Positions 9,710-17,385 of a stretch of DNA of 64,000 nt are shown in pieces. The notes under the pieces were generated by a model. The model ran no database searches, was not told the DNA's origin, and saw only the letters and a list, made by a program, of their open reading frames with translations. A program made the position numbers and the translations under genes. Numbering within the stretch: the first letter of the stretch is position 1; every line of letters starts with the position of its first letter. This DNA is from Bact-19 sp038319215 (lineage in GTDB: Bacteria; Bacteroidota; Bacteroidia; Bacteroidales; ML635J-15): assembly GCA_038319215.1 (NCBI GenBank), contig JBBQCZ010000004.1:17400-81399 (forward strand). The letters run 5' to 3'.

Positions 9710-9717
9710 TATCTTTG
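9710..9717 (+). promoter_or_regulatory. -7 element of the trpS promoter
   Basis: TATCTTTG matches TAnnTTTG exactly. The region where the -33 element would be is made of the 9-bp repeats (ACTTTAG units). A TTG start codon at 9715 overlaps this element and is therefore not the translation start. Confidence 0.65.
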
Positions 9718-9738
9718 CAACTTGTTAAAACTTTACAA

Positions 9739-10731
9739 ATGGAAACAGTATTAAGCGGAATAAGATCAACAGGGAATTTACATATCGGGAACTATTTAGG
9801 AGCGGTTCAGAATTTTGTAAAAATGCAATATGATAATAATTGCTATTTCTTTATTGCTGATTATCATTCGTTAACAACACACCCAACTCCAGGCGATTTA
9901 CATAAAAGTGTTCGTCAGGTTTTAGTGGAATATTTAGCAGCAGGAATAGATCCTGAAAAATCTACCTTGTATATTCAGAGTGATGTTCCAGAGATTGCAG
10001 AATTATATTTACTGTTGAATATGAACGCTTATCTTGGCGAATTGGAAAGAACTACATCTTTTAAAGATAAAGCCAGAAATCAACCCGAAAATGTAAATGC
10101 AGGATTGTTGACATATCCAGTTTTAATGGCTGCCGATATTGTTATTCACCATGCTGATAAAGTTCCTGTAGGTAAAGACCAAGAGCAAAATTTGGAAATG
10201 GCTCGTAAGTTCGCACGACGTTTTAACAATATGTACAGCGTTGAATATTTCAAAGAACCAGTTGCATATAATTTTGGAAAAGAACTTATTAAAATACCAG
10301 GACTTGATGGCACTGGGAAAATGGGAAAATCTGAGGGAAATGGAATCTTTTTAGCAGATGACGAGGCTACAATCAGGAAAAAAATTATGAAAGCAGTTAC
10401 GGATGCTGGTCCAACAGTACCAAACTCACCAATGCCAGATGTAATAAACAATCTTTTTACAATAATGGATATTGTTTCTACTCCAGATACTGTTAAAATC
10501 TTTAAAGATAAATATGCGACTTGCGAAATCCGCTATGGAGATTTGAAAAAACAACTTGCCGAGGATGTTTGTAAACTTATTGCTCCTATAAGTGAAAGGA
10601 TTAAAGAAATTGATTCTGACAACGAATACTTAAGCAAAGTTGCAAAACAAGGAGCAGAAAAAGCCCGCGAAAGTGCAGCAAAAACCGTTAAAGAAGTACG
10701 AGAAATTATTGGGTTTAGGAAGTTTTGGTAG
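9739..10731 (+). CDS. trpS: Tryptophan--tRNA ligase
   Basis: This cytoplasmic class I aminoacyl-tRNA synthetase of 330 residues charges tRNA-Trp. The N-terminal METVLSGIRSTGNLHIGNYLG carries the HIGH signature as HIGN; the second signature appears as KMGKS (normally KMSKS) in GLDGTGKMGKSEGNGIFL, both usual variants for TrpRS. The start at 9739 is preferred over a TTG at 9715 that lies in the promoter. No T-box or trp-codon leader was found upstream; instead a repeat array adjoins the promoter. A bidirectional terminator separates the gene from the convergent atp operon. Confidence 0.96.
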   Translation: METVLSGIRSTGNLHIGNYLGAVQNFVKMQYDNNCYFFIADYHSLTTHPTPGDLHKSVRQVLVEYLAAGIDPEKSTLYIQSDVPEIAELYLLLNMNAYLGELERTTSFKDKARNQPENVNAGLLTYPVLMAADIVIHHADKVPVGKDQEQNLEMARKFARRFNNMYSVEYFKEPVAYNFGKELIKIPGLDGTGKMGKSEGNGIFLADDEATIRKKIMKAVTDAGPTVPNSPMPDVINNLFTIMDIVSTPDTVKIFKDKYATCEIRYGDLKKQLAEDVCKLIAPISERIKEIDSDNEYLSKVAKQGAEKARESAAKTVKEVREIIGFRKFW

Positions 10732-10758
10732 GAAGGGTGTAAAAATCAGTCCAAGTAC

Positions 10759-10775
10759 ATAGAGGCTGAGTATAA
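10759..10775 (+). repeat. 17-bp copy of a dispersed GGYTGAGTATA repeat
   Basis: ATAGAGGCTGAGTATAA here is found again, inverted, at 49768-49784. Shorter relatives occur at 47666-47676 and 49813-49823. It sits between the trpS stop and its terminator. Confidence 0.45.
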
Positions 10776-10782
10776 AATATGA

Positions 10783-10820
10783 TAACAAAAAAGCCGGTAA
10801 TTGCCGGCTTTTTTGTTATC
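10783..10820. terminator. Bidirectional terminator between trpS and atpG
   Basis: AAGCCGG and CCGGCTT form the stem around a TAATTG loop, flanked by A and T runs on both sides, so it can stop both converging transcripts. It overlaps the last bases of atpG. Confidence 0.85.
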
Positions 10821-11691
10821 CTTTAAGAGCCTCGGCCCCACTAACAATTTCGAGAATTTCATTTGTAATTGCGGCTTGGCGTGCTTTATTATAAACCAGA
10901 GTAAGATCTTTTATCATTTCGGTTGCATTATCAGTTGCCTGATGCATTGCTGTCATTCGGGCTCCATGCTCCGCAGCATTACTGTCGAGAATAGATTTAA
11001 ACATCTGAACTTTTAGCGATTTAGGAATCATCTCTTCAATAATCTCTTCAACACTAGGTTCGAAAATATACTCTGAAGGATTTAATCTTTCCTCAACCTC
11101 AATTGAAACTGGAACAAACTGTTCTACTAATTGATAATGAACAGCCGCATTTTTGAAACTATTGAATACAATATCAACCTTGTCGTACACCTTATCAGCG
11201 AACAATTTCATAATTGATTCGGCAATTACCGAAGTATTTTCAAAATTAAGCTGGTCAAATATTTCGTGATTATATCCAACAATTTCAAATCCAGCTTTTT
11301 TTACAAAATCATTTGCTTTTTTCCCGATGCAATAAAACTTAACCTTCCCTGCAGCTGCCTGAGAACTATATGTTTCGTTAACTAATTGTATCGATTTTTT
11401 ACAAATATTTGCATTAAAAGCACCACATAATCCACGATTAGATGCAATAAGAACTATTAGAATATTATCAGCTTTGCGAACTTGATTGTATTTGCCAACA
11501 TGATCTTTATTGAGGCCAGAACTTACTTCTACCAAGACTTCGCGAAGTTTGTTAGCGTATGGTCTAATTTGAACGACCCGATCTTGAGCTTTCTTCAACT
11601 TGGCTGCCGATACCATTTTCATAGCAGAGGTTATTTGCCTAGTTGATTTTACCGAGCCAATTCTGTTTCGTATTTCTTTTAATCCTCCCAT
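10816..11691 (-). CDS. atpG: ATP synthase F1 gamma subunit
   Basis: The 291-residue central rotor shaft of F1. The N-terminal MGGLKEIRNRIGSVKSTRQITSAMKMVSAAKL and the C-terminal MTAMHQATDNATEMIKDLTLVYNKARQAAITNEILEI helices are the two conserved coiled-coil ends that insert into the alpha3beta3 head. It is the last gene of the minus-strand operon, nine bases after atpA, and its stop lies in the shared terminator with trpS. No unusual insertions are seen. Confidence 0.97.
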   Translation of the reverse strand: MGGLKEIRNRIGSVKSTRQITSAMKMVSAAKLKKAQDRVVQIRPYANKLREVLVEVSSGLNKDHVGKYNQVRKADNILIVLIASNRGLCGAFNANICKKSIQLVNETYSSQAAAGKVKFYCIGKKANDFVKKAGFEIVGYNHEIFDQLNFENTSVIAESIMKLFADKVYDKVDIVFNSFKNAAVHYQLVEQFVPVSIEVEERLNPSEYIFEPSVEEIIEEMIPKSLKVQMFKSILDSNAAEHGARMTAMHQATDNATEMIKDLTLVYNKARQAAITNEILEIVSGAEALKG

Positions 11692-11700
11692 AATAATGGC

Positions 11701-13281
11701 TTATTTTTTATATTTCTCGGAAAACTCAGCAGCAACTTTTGTAAGAACTGCAGTTATATCGTCTGAAAATTCACCCTTTGCAAGTCTATTCATAATGTCT
11801 TTGTTATTTGCATTAAGGAACTCTATGTAGCGCATTTCAAACTCTTTAATTTTATTTAGTGGAACATCTTTTAATAAACCATTAGTTCCACAATATATAA
11901 TTGCAACCTGATTTTCGACCAAAACAGGTGAACGCTCAGCTTGTTTCAAAATTTCGACATTTTTGCGACCTTTGTCAATTACCGAAAGAGTAACAGCGTC
12001 GAGGTCAGAACCAAATTTTGAGAACGCTTCAAGTTCACGAAATTGAGCTTGGTCGATTTTTAATGTACCAGCAATTTTCTTCATACACTTTATCTGTGCA
12101 TTACCGCCAACTCTGGATACAGAAACCCCTACGTTAATAGCAGGACGCACACCAGCGTTAAAAAGGTTAGACTCTAGGAAAATCTGACCGTCTGTAATTG
12201 AAATTACGTTAGTCGGAATATATGCAGAAATATCGCCAGCTTGAGTTTCGATAATTGGAAGAGCAGTTAGAGAACCACCGCCTTTTACTTTACCTTTTAA
12301 ACACTCTGGAAGATCGTTCATTGTTGCTGCGATTTCGTCAGATTGAATAATTTTAGCAGCACGTTCGAGTAATCTTGAGTGTAGATAAAATACATCACCT
12401 GGATAAGCTTCACGTCCTGGAGGTCTTCTCAATAACAAAGAAACTTCGCGGTAAGAAACTGCTTGTTTCGATAAGTCATCATAAATAATTAGAGCAGGAC
12501 GTCCAGTGTCGCGGAAATATTCGCCAATTGCACAACCCGCAAAAGGAGCATAAAATTGCATAGCTGCAGGATCTGAAGCAGATGCAGTTACAATTACAGT
12601 ATAGTCTAAAGCACCGGCTTCATCAAGTGTTTTTGCAATATTAGCAACTGTAGAACCTTTTTGTCCAATTGCAACATAAATACAATAAACAGGTTCGCCC
12701 TTAGCATAAAAATGTTTTTGATTAATAATTGTATCAATCGCAATTGCAGTTTTACCTGTTTGGCGGTCACCAATAATAAGCTCTCTTTGTCCTCTTCCAA
12801 TAGGAATCATAGAGTCGATAGCTTTTATACCAGTTTGTAAGGGTTCGGTTACTGGTTGTCTAAAAATAACGCCCGGAGCAATTCTTTCCAAAGGCATTTC
12901 GAACAATTCTCCTCCGATTGGACCTTTTCCGTCGAGTGGTTCACCTAGCGTATTAACAACACGGCCAAGCATTTCTTCACCTACCATAATTGAAGCAATT
13001 CTGCGAAGTCTCTTCACAACATTTCCTTCTTTTATATCGTCGCTGTGTCCTAACAATACAGCGCCAACATTGTCTTCTTCGAGGTTTAGAACAATACCTT
13101 TTACTCCGTTTTCGAATTCGATAAGCTCATTAGATTGTACATTTTCCAAACCGTGAATACGAGCAATCCCGTCACCAACCTGTAAAACAGAACCAACCTC
13201 TTCAAGACTTGTCTTTGCGGATAAGCCTTCTAATTGCTGCCTTAATATTTGTGATACTTCTGATGGTTTAATATCTGCCAT
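11701..13281 (-). CDS. atpA: ATP synthase F1 alpha subunit
   Basis: Full-length (526 residues) non-catalytic nucleotide-binding subunit of F1. It shows the P-loop GDRQTGKT at about 170-177, the signature PGREAYPGDVFYLHSRLLERAA, and the C-terminal helical domain. Together with beta subunits it forms the alpha3beta3 hexamer. The beta gene atpD is not in this window, so the F1 genes are split between loci. It lies 20 bases after atpH and nine before atpG. Confidence 0.98.
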   Translation of the reverse strand: MADIKPSEVSQILRQQLEGLSAKTSLEEVGSVLQVGDGIARIHGLENVQSNELIEFENGVKGIVLNLEEDNVGAVLLGHSDDIKEGNVVKRLRRIASIMVGEEMLGRVVNTLGEPLDGKGPIGGELFEMPLERIAPGVIFRQPVTEPLQTGIKAIDSMIPIGRGQRELIIGDRQTGKTAIAIDTIINQKHFYAKGEPVYCIYVAIGQKGSTVANIAKTLDEAGALDYTVIVTASASDPAAMQFYAPFAGCAIGEYFRDTGRPALIIYDDLSKQAVSYREVSLLLRRPPGREAYPGDVFYLHSRLLERAAKIIQSDEIAATMNDLPECLKGKVKGGGSLTALPIIETQAGDISAYIPTNVISITDGQIFLESNLFNAGVRPAINVGVSVSRVGGNAQIKCMKKIAGTLKIDQAQFRELEAFSKFGSDLDAVTLSVIDKGRKNVEILKQAERSPVLVENQVAIIYCGTNGLLKDVPLNKIKEFEMRYIEFLNANNKDIMNRLAKGEFSDDITAVLTKVAAEFSEKYKK

Positions 13282-13301
13282 AACGATAACTTATTTATGT
13301 T

Positions 13302-13859
13302 TTAAATTTTCTTTAAATATGAATCTATTTTTAATGTCTTTTTTATCTCTCTTAGTTGAGTAGCTACACTTAAATCAAGTTGCTGATGTTCAATTCTAAT
13401 TACGATTCCCCCTAGCATTTCTGGGTTTATAACATCTAAAATTTCAACATCTGATTTGTAAGAAGTGGCAACCGTTTTTGCAATCTTATCTCTCGTATCT
13501 TGGCTCAAACCTCCTGGAGTGGTTAGAATAACCTTTTTAATATTGAACTCCTTACGGTATAAATCTTCAAAATTTCTTGATATGTCTGAGATGTAGGCTT
13601 CTCGGCTATTTTCTACCAACATAATTAGAAAATTCATAGTAATTTCAGTTAAACTGCTTTTGAAAACATTGTTCAGTAGTAGTTTCTTTTCTGAAGGCTT
13701 AATTATCGGGCTGGTTATAACTGAATAAAACTCAATATTTTCTGAGATTACTTCTTTCACCAATCCAAAATCGTTAAAAACATTTTTTAAAATGTTTCTT
13801 TCTTTTGCCAGAATAAATATTGCTTTGGCGTATCGTACTGAGATTTTACTTTGGTTCAT
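13302..13859 (-). CDS. atpH: ATP synthase F1 delta subunit
   Basis: This 185-residue peripheral-stalk protein joins the F1 head to the b subunit. It has the OSCP/delta N-terminal helical bundle (ISVRYAKAIFILAKERN) and the C-terminal signature stretch PEMLGGIVIRIEHQQLDLSVATQLREIKK. It starts one base after the atpF stop and is presumably translationally coupled to it. Confidence 0.95.
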   Translation of the reverse strand: MNQSKISVRYAKAIFILAKERNILKNVFNDFGLVKEVISENIEFYSVITSPIIKPSEKKLLLNNVFKSSLTEITMNFLIMLVENSREAYISDISRNFEDLYRKEFNIKKVILTTPGGLSQDTRDKIAKTVATSYKSDVEILDVINPEMLGGIVIRIEHQQLDLSVATQLREIKKTLKIDSYLKKI

Positions 13860-13860
13860 G

Positions 13861-14355
13861 TTAGTTAAACTTTACATCTTTTAGTAAATCGTCGACCAAA
13901 CTTTCATTGTCTGCCTTAGTCTTTAACTCTCTGCGTAAAACTTTTTCGGCAACAAGTACAGATAAATCAAGTACCTGATTTTTTATTTCATGCATAGCTG
14001 CGGCTTTTTGAGCTTCAATTTCCATAGTTGCCGATTTTTTAATTTTTTCGACTTCTGTCATGGCTTCATGCTTTGCCTGAGCAACAATCTGTTCTTTAAT
14101 TTCTCTAGCTTCTTTCATCAGATTATCTCTTTCGAGGCGTGCTTCTGTCATAATCTTTTCGTTACCTGCTTGAAGGGATTTCATTTCTTCACGCGCTTTT
14201 TCGGCCATGTGCAAAGCATCTTCAATGCTCTGATTACGCTCACTTATCATTTTGTTGATAGGTTTCCATGCAAATTTTGTTAAAATAAATAACAAGAATG
14301 CAAATATTATCCCTGTCCAAAATACAAGTCCGATTCCTGGTGTTACGAGCTCCAT
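13861..14355 (-). CDS. atpF: ATP synthase F0 b subunit
   Basis: The 164-residue b subunit has one N-terminal membrane segment (about residues 7-27, GIGLVFWTGIIFAFLLFILTK) followed by a long charged coiled coil rich in Glu, Lys and Ala that forms the peripheral stalk. The length is normal for the family. It sits between atpE and atpH with the usual order. Start at the ATG ending at 14355. Confidence 0.95.
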   Translation of the reverse strand: MELVTPGIGLVFWTGIIFAFLLFILTKFAWKPINKMISERNQSIEDALHMAEKAREEMKSLQAGNEKIMTEARLERDNLMKEAREIKEQIVAQAKHEAMTEVEKIKKSATMEIEAQKAAAMHEIKNQVLDLSVLVAEKVLRRELKTKADNESLVDDLLKDVKFN

Positions 14356-14429
14356 AATATTTCGTTTTTAAAAGTTCTTTTAAAACATTTCCCGGAGCCA
14401 ATCGCCCTTCGGGAAATGTAAGTTTGTTT

Positions 14430-14633
14430 TTAGCTTTGCAAAAGAGCAACAACAACACCAAACAAAGCAACACCCTCAACCAAAGCCGCAGCGATGATCA
14501 TTGACATTTGAATGTTTTTTGCAGCTTCTGGCTGTCTTGCGATTGCGTCCATAGCAGCACTACCAATTTTTCCGATACCATAGCTGGCACCAATTACTGC
14601 TAAAGCAGCACCAATTGCTGGAATTCCTGTCAT
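14430..14633 (-). CDS. atpE: ATP synthase F0 c subunit
   Basis: This 67-residue hairpin of two membrane helices forms the rotor ring. The polar loop ARQPEA (residues 32-37) and the ion-binding glutamate E53 in helix 2 (ALVEGVALFG) are visible. Positions that in sodium-binding c subunits hold Gln (helix 1, GQG) and Ser/Thr after the Glu are Ile (GIG) and Gly here, so proton coupling is inferred. The protein is at the short end of the family, with few residues before helix 1. It lies about 40 bases after atpB. Confidence 0.95.
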   Translation of the reverse strand: MTGIPAIGAALAVIGASYGIGKIGSAAMDAIARQPEAAKNIQMSMIIAAALVEGVALFGVVVALLQS

Positions 14634-14671
14634 AATTGTATAATATTAAAGTTAAACATAAAAAATTCTTT

Positions 14672-15757
14672 CTAGTGATGTTCCTCAACTGCCATACTTA
14701 TAAACAAAGCAGACAGCATAGTAAATATATACGCCTGTAAAAATGCTACCAATAGTTCAAGACAATTCATAAATAGAACAAAAATGAACGATACTGGTGC
14801 CATCGTAAATGATTCAAAAATAAATATTAATGATACAAGACTTAAAATGATGATATGCCCTGCGGTAATGTTTGCAAAAAGACGAATTGTTAATGCAACT
14901 GGTTTTACTATCATCCCCATCAATTCAACAATTGCAAGAATCGGTTTTACAAAAAACGGAACTCCTGGCATCCACAAGGTGTGTTTCCAATAATGCTTGT
15001 TACCGTTAAGATTTATTGCAAAAAAAGTAAACAAGGCTAATGTCATCGTTACTGCAATATTACCTGTTACATTTGCATTCCCAGGAAACATTGGGATAAT
15101 ACCAAATAAGTTGTTGATTAAAATGAAAAAGAAAACGGTAAGTAAATATGGTAAGAATTTTTCGGTCTTTTTTCCAAGATTAGGGTAAACTATTTCATCC
15201 TTTACATATAATATTAAAGGTTCCATAAAAGCCTGTAATCCACGAGGACGACCAGGATTCTTTTTATATGATTTAGCAACACTTACAAATATCCAAATAA
15301 TTATTAAAGAAACAATCATCATTGAGAAAACATTTTTAGTGATCGATAAATCAAGTGGGCTTGCGTTTAATACAATCTGGGTTCCCTCTTTTTCTTCAAA
15401 TCTTAGTTTCCCATCTGGGTCTGCTAAATAAACTTTCTCGTCATGTAATAAGTATTTATTATTGCCTTTTTCAACAACTTTGTGCCCATGTTCAAATTCA
15501 GAAGACATGAACACATCGAATTGTCCCTTATAAATTAAAATTACTGGAAGTGGAATAGAAATAACAACTTCTTCTCCATTAGCTTTTTTATAATCCATGA
15601 TATGCCACTGATGAGCATCCTTAATATGATGCATAATCAACTCAATAACATTGAATTTCTCTTTCTCCCCTTCTTTCTCCTTTGCTTCGGATGCCAATGA
15701 AATATTGCTAAAACATAGAACTGAACAAAGACTGATTAAAAATATTACTTGCTTCAT
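14672..15757 (-). CDS. atpB: ATP synthase F0 a subunit with signal peptide
   Basis: The 361-residue a subunit forms the proton half-channels next to the c ring. The N-terminus is a signal peptide (MKQVIFLISLCSVLCFSNISLASEA) followed by about 120 extracytoplasmic residues before the first core helix, a layout known from Bacteroidetes a subunits. The core contains the essential arginine in ALTIRLFANITAGHI and the terminal helices AFLQAYIFTMLSALFI. The extra N-terminal domain (about residues 25-145) makes it longer than the roughly 270-residue E. coli protein. Confidence 0.95.
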   Translation of the reverse strand: MKQVIFLISLCSVLCFSNISLASEAKEKEGEKEKFNVIELIMHHIKDAHQWHIMDYKKANGEEVVISIPLPVILIYKGQFDVFMSSEFEHGHKVVEKGNNKYLLHDEKVYLADPDGKLRFEEKEGTQIVLNASPLDLSITKNVFSMMIVSLIIIWIFVSVAKSYKKNPGRPRGLQAFMEPLILYVKDEIVYPNLGKKTEKFLPYLLTVFFFILINNLFGIIPMFPGNANVTGNIAVTMTLALFTFFAINLNGNKHYWKHTLWMPGVPFFVKPILAIVELMGMIVKPVALTIRLFANITAGHIIILSLVSLIFIFESFTMAPVSFIFVLFMNCLELLVAFLQAYIFTMLSALFISMAVEEHH

Positions 15758-15842
15758 AATAATCCTTAACTTAATTTATGTGGCACTACAAATTTACATT
15801 TTCAAATTTAATATGCTAACAAAAAATGAAATATTTTTTTTA

Positions 15843-16235
15843 TTAACTATTTTTAAACTCCTGTACAAGATAAACAACCTCTACAGCAAGATAAATGAAG
15901 TAAATCGCAAAAAATTGCAAAACGTATTCTTTCCTTGAAAAACTATCATTTATTAAGTGGGGAATTAAAAATAAAACTGCAAAAAGCATTTTTACAAGAC
16001 TTGTGGCTAAATAAGTATAGCCTAAAATGTTAAGTTTTGTACGTTTAAATATTATTTTTACTGATATTATTGTCGCAATGGTAATTACAAACATAAATGG
16101 ATGAATTAACAATGCTCCAGGAGCATAAAAATATCGTGGAAAGTAAAACAAAAGATAATAGTGACCGACAAAAAGTGTAATTGCGGCAAAACTAAAATTT
16201 AGTAGCGACTTAAAATCTTGTTTACTTATTATCAT
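15843..16235 (-). CDS. Four-helix membrane protein of the atp operon (DUF6168-like)
   Basis: This 130-residue hydrophobic protein has four predicted membrane segments (about 12-31, 43-61, 72-94 and 105-124). The gene overlaps atpZ by 14 bases and precedes atpB by about 85, in the position held by atpI in other phyla. I do not recognise AtpI sequence features; it best fits the Bacteroidetes-restricted DUF6168 group. A role as an AtpI substitute in c-ring assembly or ion supply is inferred from position only. Confidence 0.7.
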   Translation of the reverse strand: MIISKQDFKSLLNFSFAAITLFVGHYYLLFYFPRYFYAPGALLIHPFMFVITIATIISVKIIFKRTKLNILGYTYLATSLVKMLFAVLFLIPHLINDSFSRKEYVLQFFAIYFIYLAVEVVYLVQEFKNS

Positions 16236-16461
16236 TTATTATTTTCGAGATCACCAGATACATTGATCCGATTACTGCAAATAAGGACAAACCAATTGTA
16301 AACCATGGTGTTTTATTTCCAAAATGTTTATCTAACCAATTGCCCCCAAAGGCACCTCCGAAAATCATGATCCCCATTTCGAAGGCAAGTGAAGAATATT
16401 TGATGAAATTATTTGCACTCCCCTTATCTCCTTTAAGATTATTTTCGGATTTATTCTTCAT
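16222..16461 (-). CDS. atpZ: AtpZ/AtpI family F0F1 assembly protein
   Basis: This 79-residue protein has two membrane helices (about 26-44 and 52-72) and the family motif GGAFGGNWLDKHFGNKTPWFTIG around the turn, as in AtpZ/gene-1 proteins encoded ahead of F0F1 operons. Such proteins are linked to ATP synthase assembly or divalent-ion transport. The gene overlaps the end of the bactofilin gene by 11 bases and the next gene by 14, indicating one translational unit. Confidence 0.85.
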   Translation of the reverse strand: MKNKSENNLKGDKGSANNFIKYSSLAFEMGIMIFGGAFGGNWLDKHFGNKTPWFTIGLSLFAVIGSMYLVISKIINDNK

Positions 16462-16834
16462 TGGTATTCTCCCCGCCTAGCTCTGCACGAAGATTTCCAC
16501 CCATATTGCAGGTTCCAGTAAAGATTGCTCCTGGCTCAATTGATAACTTTGAAGTAATTATATCTCCGTAAATTTTTGCTGTAGATCTTAAAATCAGCAA
16601 TTCCTCAACGGTAATTTTACCATCAATCTGACCAGAAATTTCAGAGTTTTTACAAAATACCTCTCCTAATATTTTGCCCGGTGCACCAAGTACTAGCTTC
16701 GCTTTGGTGTTTAAATTGCCTGTTAAATTGCCATCAATGCGTAAATCTCCGTTTGATACTACATCTCCATTAATAGATGTCCCACTTCCAATAATGTTTA
16801 GATTGTTCTGGTCTTCTTCGTTACTTCTTGCCAT
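16451..16834 (-). CDS. Bactofilin (polymer-forming cytoskeletal protein)
   Basis: This 127-residue bactofilin has a right-handed beta-helix core of short repeats (about residues 15-115: IIGSGTSINGDVVSNGDLRID ... GKILGEVFCKNSEISGQIDGK), flanked by short disordered ends. Bactofilins polymerise without nucleotide on the inner membrane and scaffold cell-wall enzymes. The ATG at 16834 is chosen because the in-frame GTG at 16858 lies in the promoter element. The gene leads the atp operon and overlaps atpZ, so its expression appears tied to ATP synthase. Confidence 0.9.
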   Translation of the reverse strand: MARSNEEDQNNLNIIGSGTSINGDVVSNGDLRIDGNLTGNLNTKAKLVLGAPGKILGEVFCKNSEISGQIDGKITVEELLILRSTAKIYGDIITSKLSIEPGAIFTGTCNMGGNLRAELGGENTNEE

Positions 16835-16857
16835 AGTCTTAGTTTTTTTGCGATTCA

Positions 16858-16865
16858 CAAATATA
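16858..16865 (-). promoter_or_regulatory. -7 element upstream of bactofilin and the atp operon
   Basis: Reads TATATTTG on the minus strand (TAnnTTTG). The predicted start of transcription is about 20 bases before the bactofilin ATG. A clear -33 TTG at normal distance was not seen. Confidence 0.55.
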
Positions 16866-17038
16866 AAACAAAAGATTATGTTTTCTAAAAAAATTTAAAA
16901 GAAATACGTTTTTTTGATTATTAGAGTTTTCTATAAATTCAAAGTTTGGTTATGTTTAAATATTTCGATGCGTAGAAAAATCTTATAACTTCTAATTTTG
17001 CTCCATGAAGCATGTATAATTAAAATCAAAACAATAGA

Positions 17039-17242
17039 ACCTTAAATCCGCAAACTGTTTACTATTACATGTCTGAACTTCATGCCACCTGTGGCAATGT
17101 GCCACAGTGAGCGGCGCCGAACTGCTCGACGTTCCGCTCATAACCGTAACAAAGGCTACGCTTACGGTGCTCATGTCTGCGCTTACCCCATCTGCCATGT
17201 ATTTCAGCCCTTCACTACACAAAGAGCTTGCGGATTTAAGGT
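17039..17242. mobile_element. 204-bp MITE-like element, copy 1
   Basis: The ends are inverted repeats of about 22 bp, beginning ACCTTAAATCCGCAA on each strand. The element is flanked by the direct repeat AGA (17036-17038 and 17243-17245), a perfect 3-bp target duplication. The interior holds hairpins such as CTGTGGCA-ATG-TGCCACAG and ACCGTAA...TTACGGT. It has no gene and is clearly richer in G+C than its surroundings. It lies in the 520-base gap between the divergent atp operon and the T9SS-protein gene, upstream of the latter's promoter. Copy 2 at 26263-26466 differs at five positions. Confidence 0.88.
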
Positions 17243-17328
17243 AGAAGATATAAAATTGTATCCGGACGTTTCGCTTGGAATAAGGTTCTAGTTGGTTCCA
17301 ATATAAGGCAATAGAGTTTTTTGTAAAC

Positions 17329-17361
17329 TTGTGCAACCGAATATAAAATTTAGTAGTTTTG
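17329..17361 (+). promoter_or_regulatory. Promoter of the T9SS-secreted protein gene
   Basis: TTG at 17329 and TAGTTTTG at 17354-17361, with a spacer of about 22 bases. A TTG codon at 17359 overlaps it, so the ATG at 17386 is taken as the start. Confidence 0.55.
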
Positions 17362-17385
17362 TTATTGAAATTCTTAAAAACCAAT

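Noticed and set aside
16992..17384. Open reading frame on the minus strand through the 204-bp element, also open in copy 2 (26228-26446)
   Set aside because: The same frame is open in both copies, but the translation is low-complexity Ser/Thr/Val, crosses the inverted repeats and both element edges, and has no start context. It follows from the sequence being nearly identical, not from coding selection.
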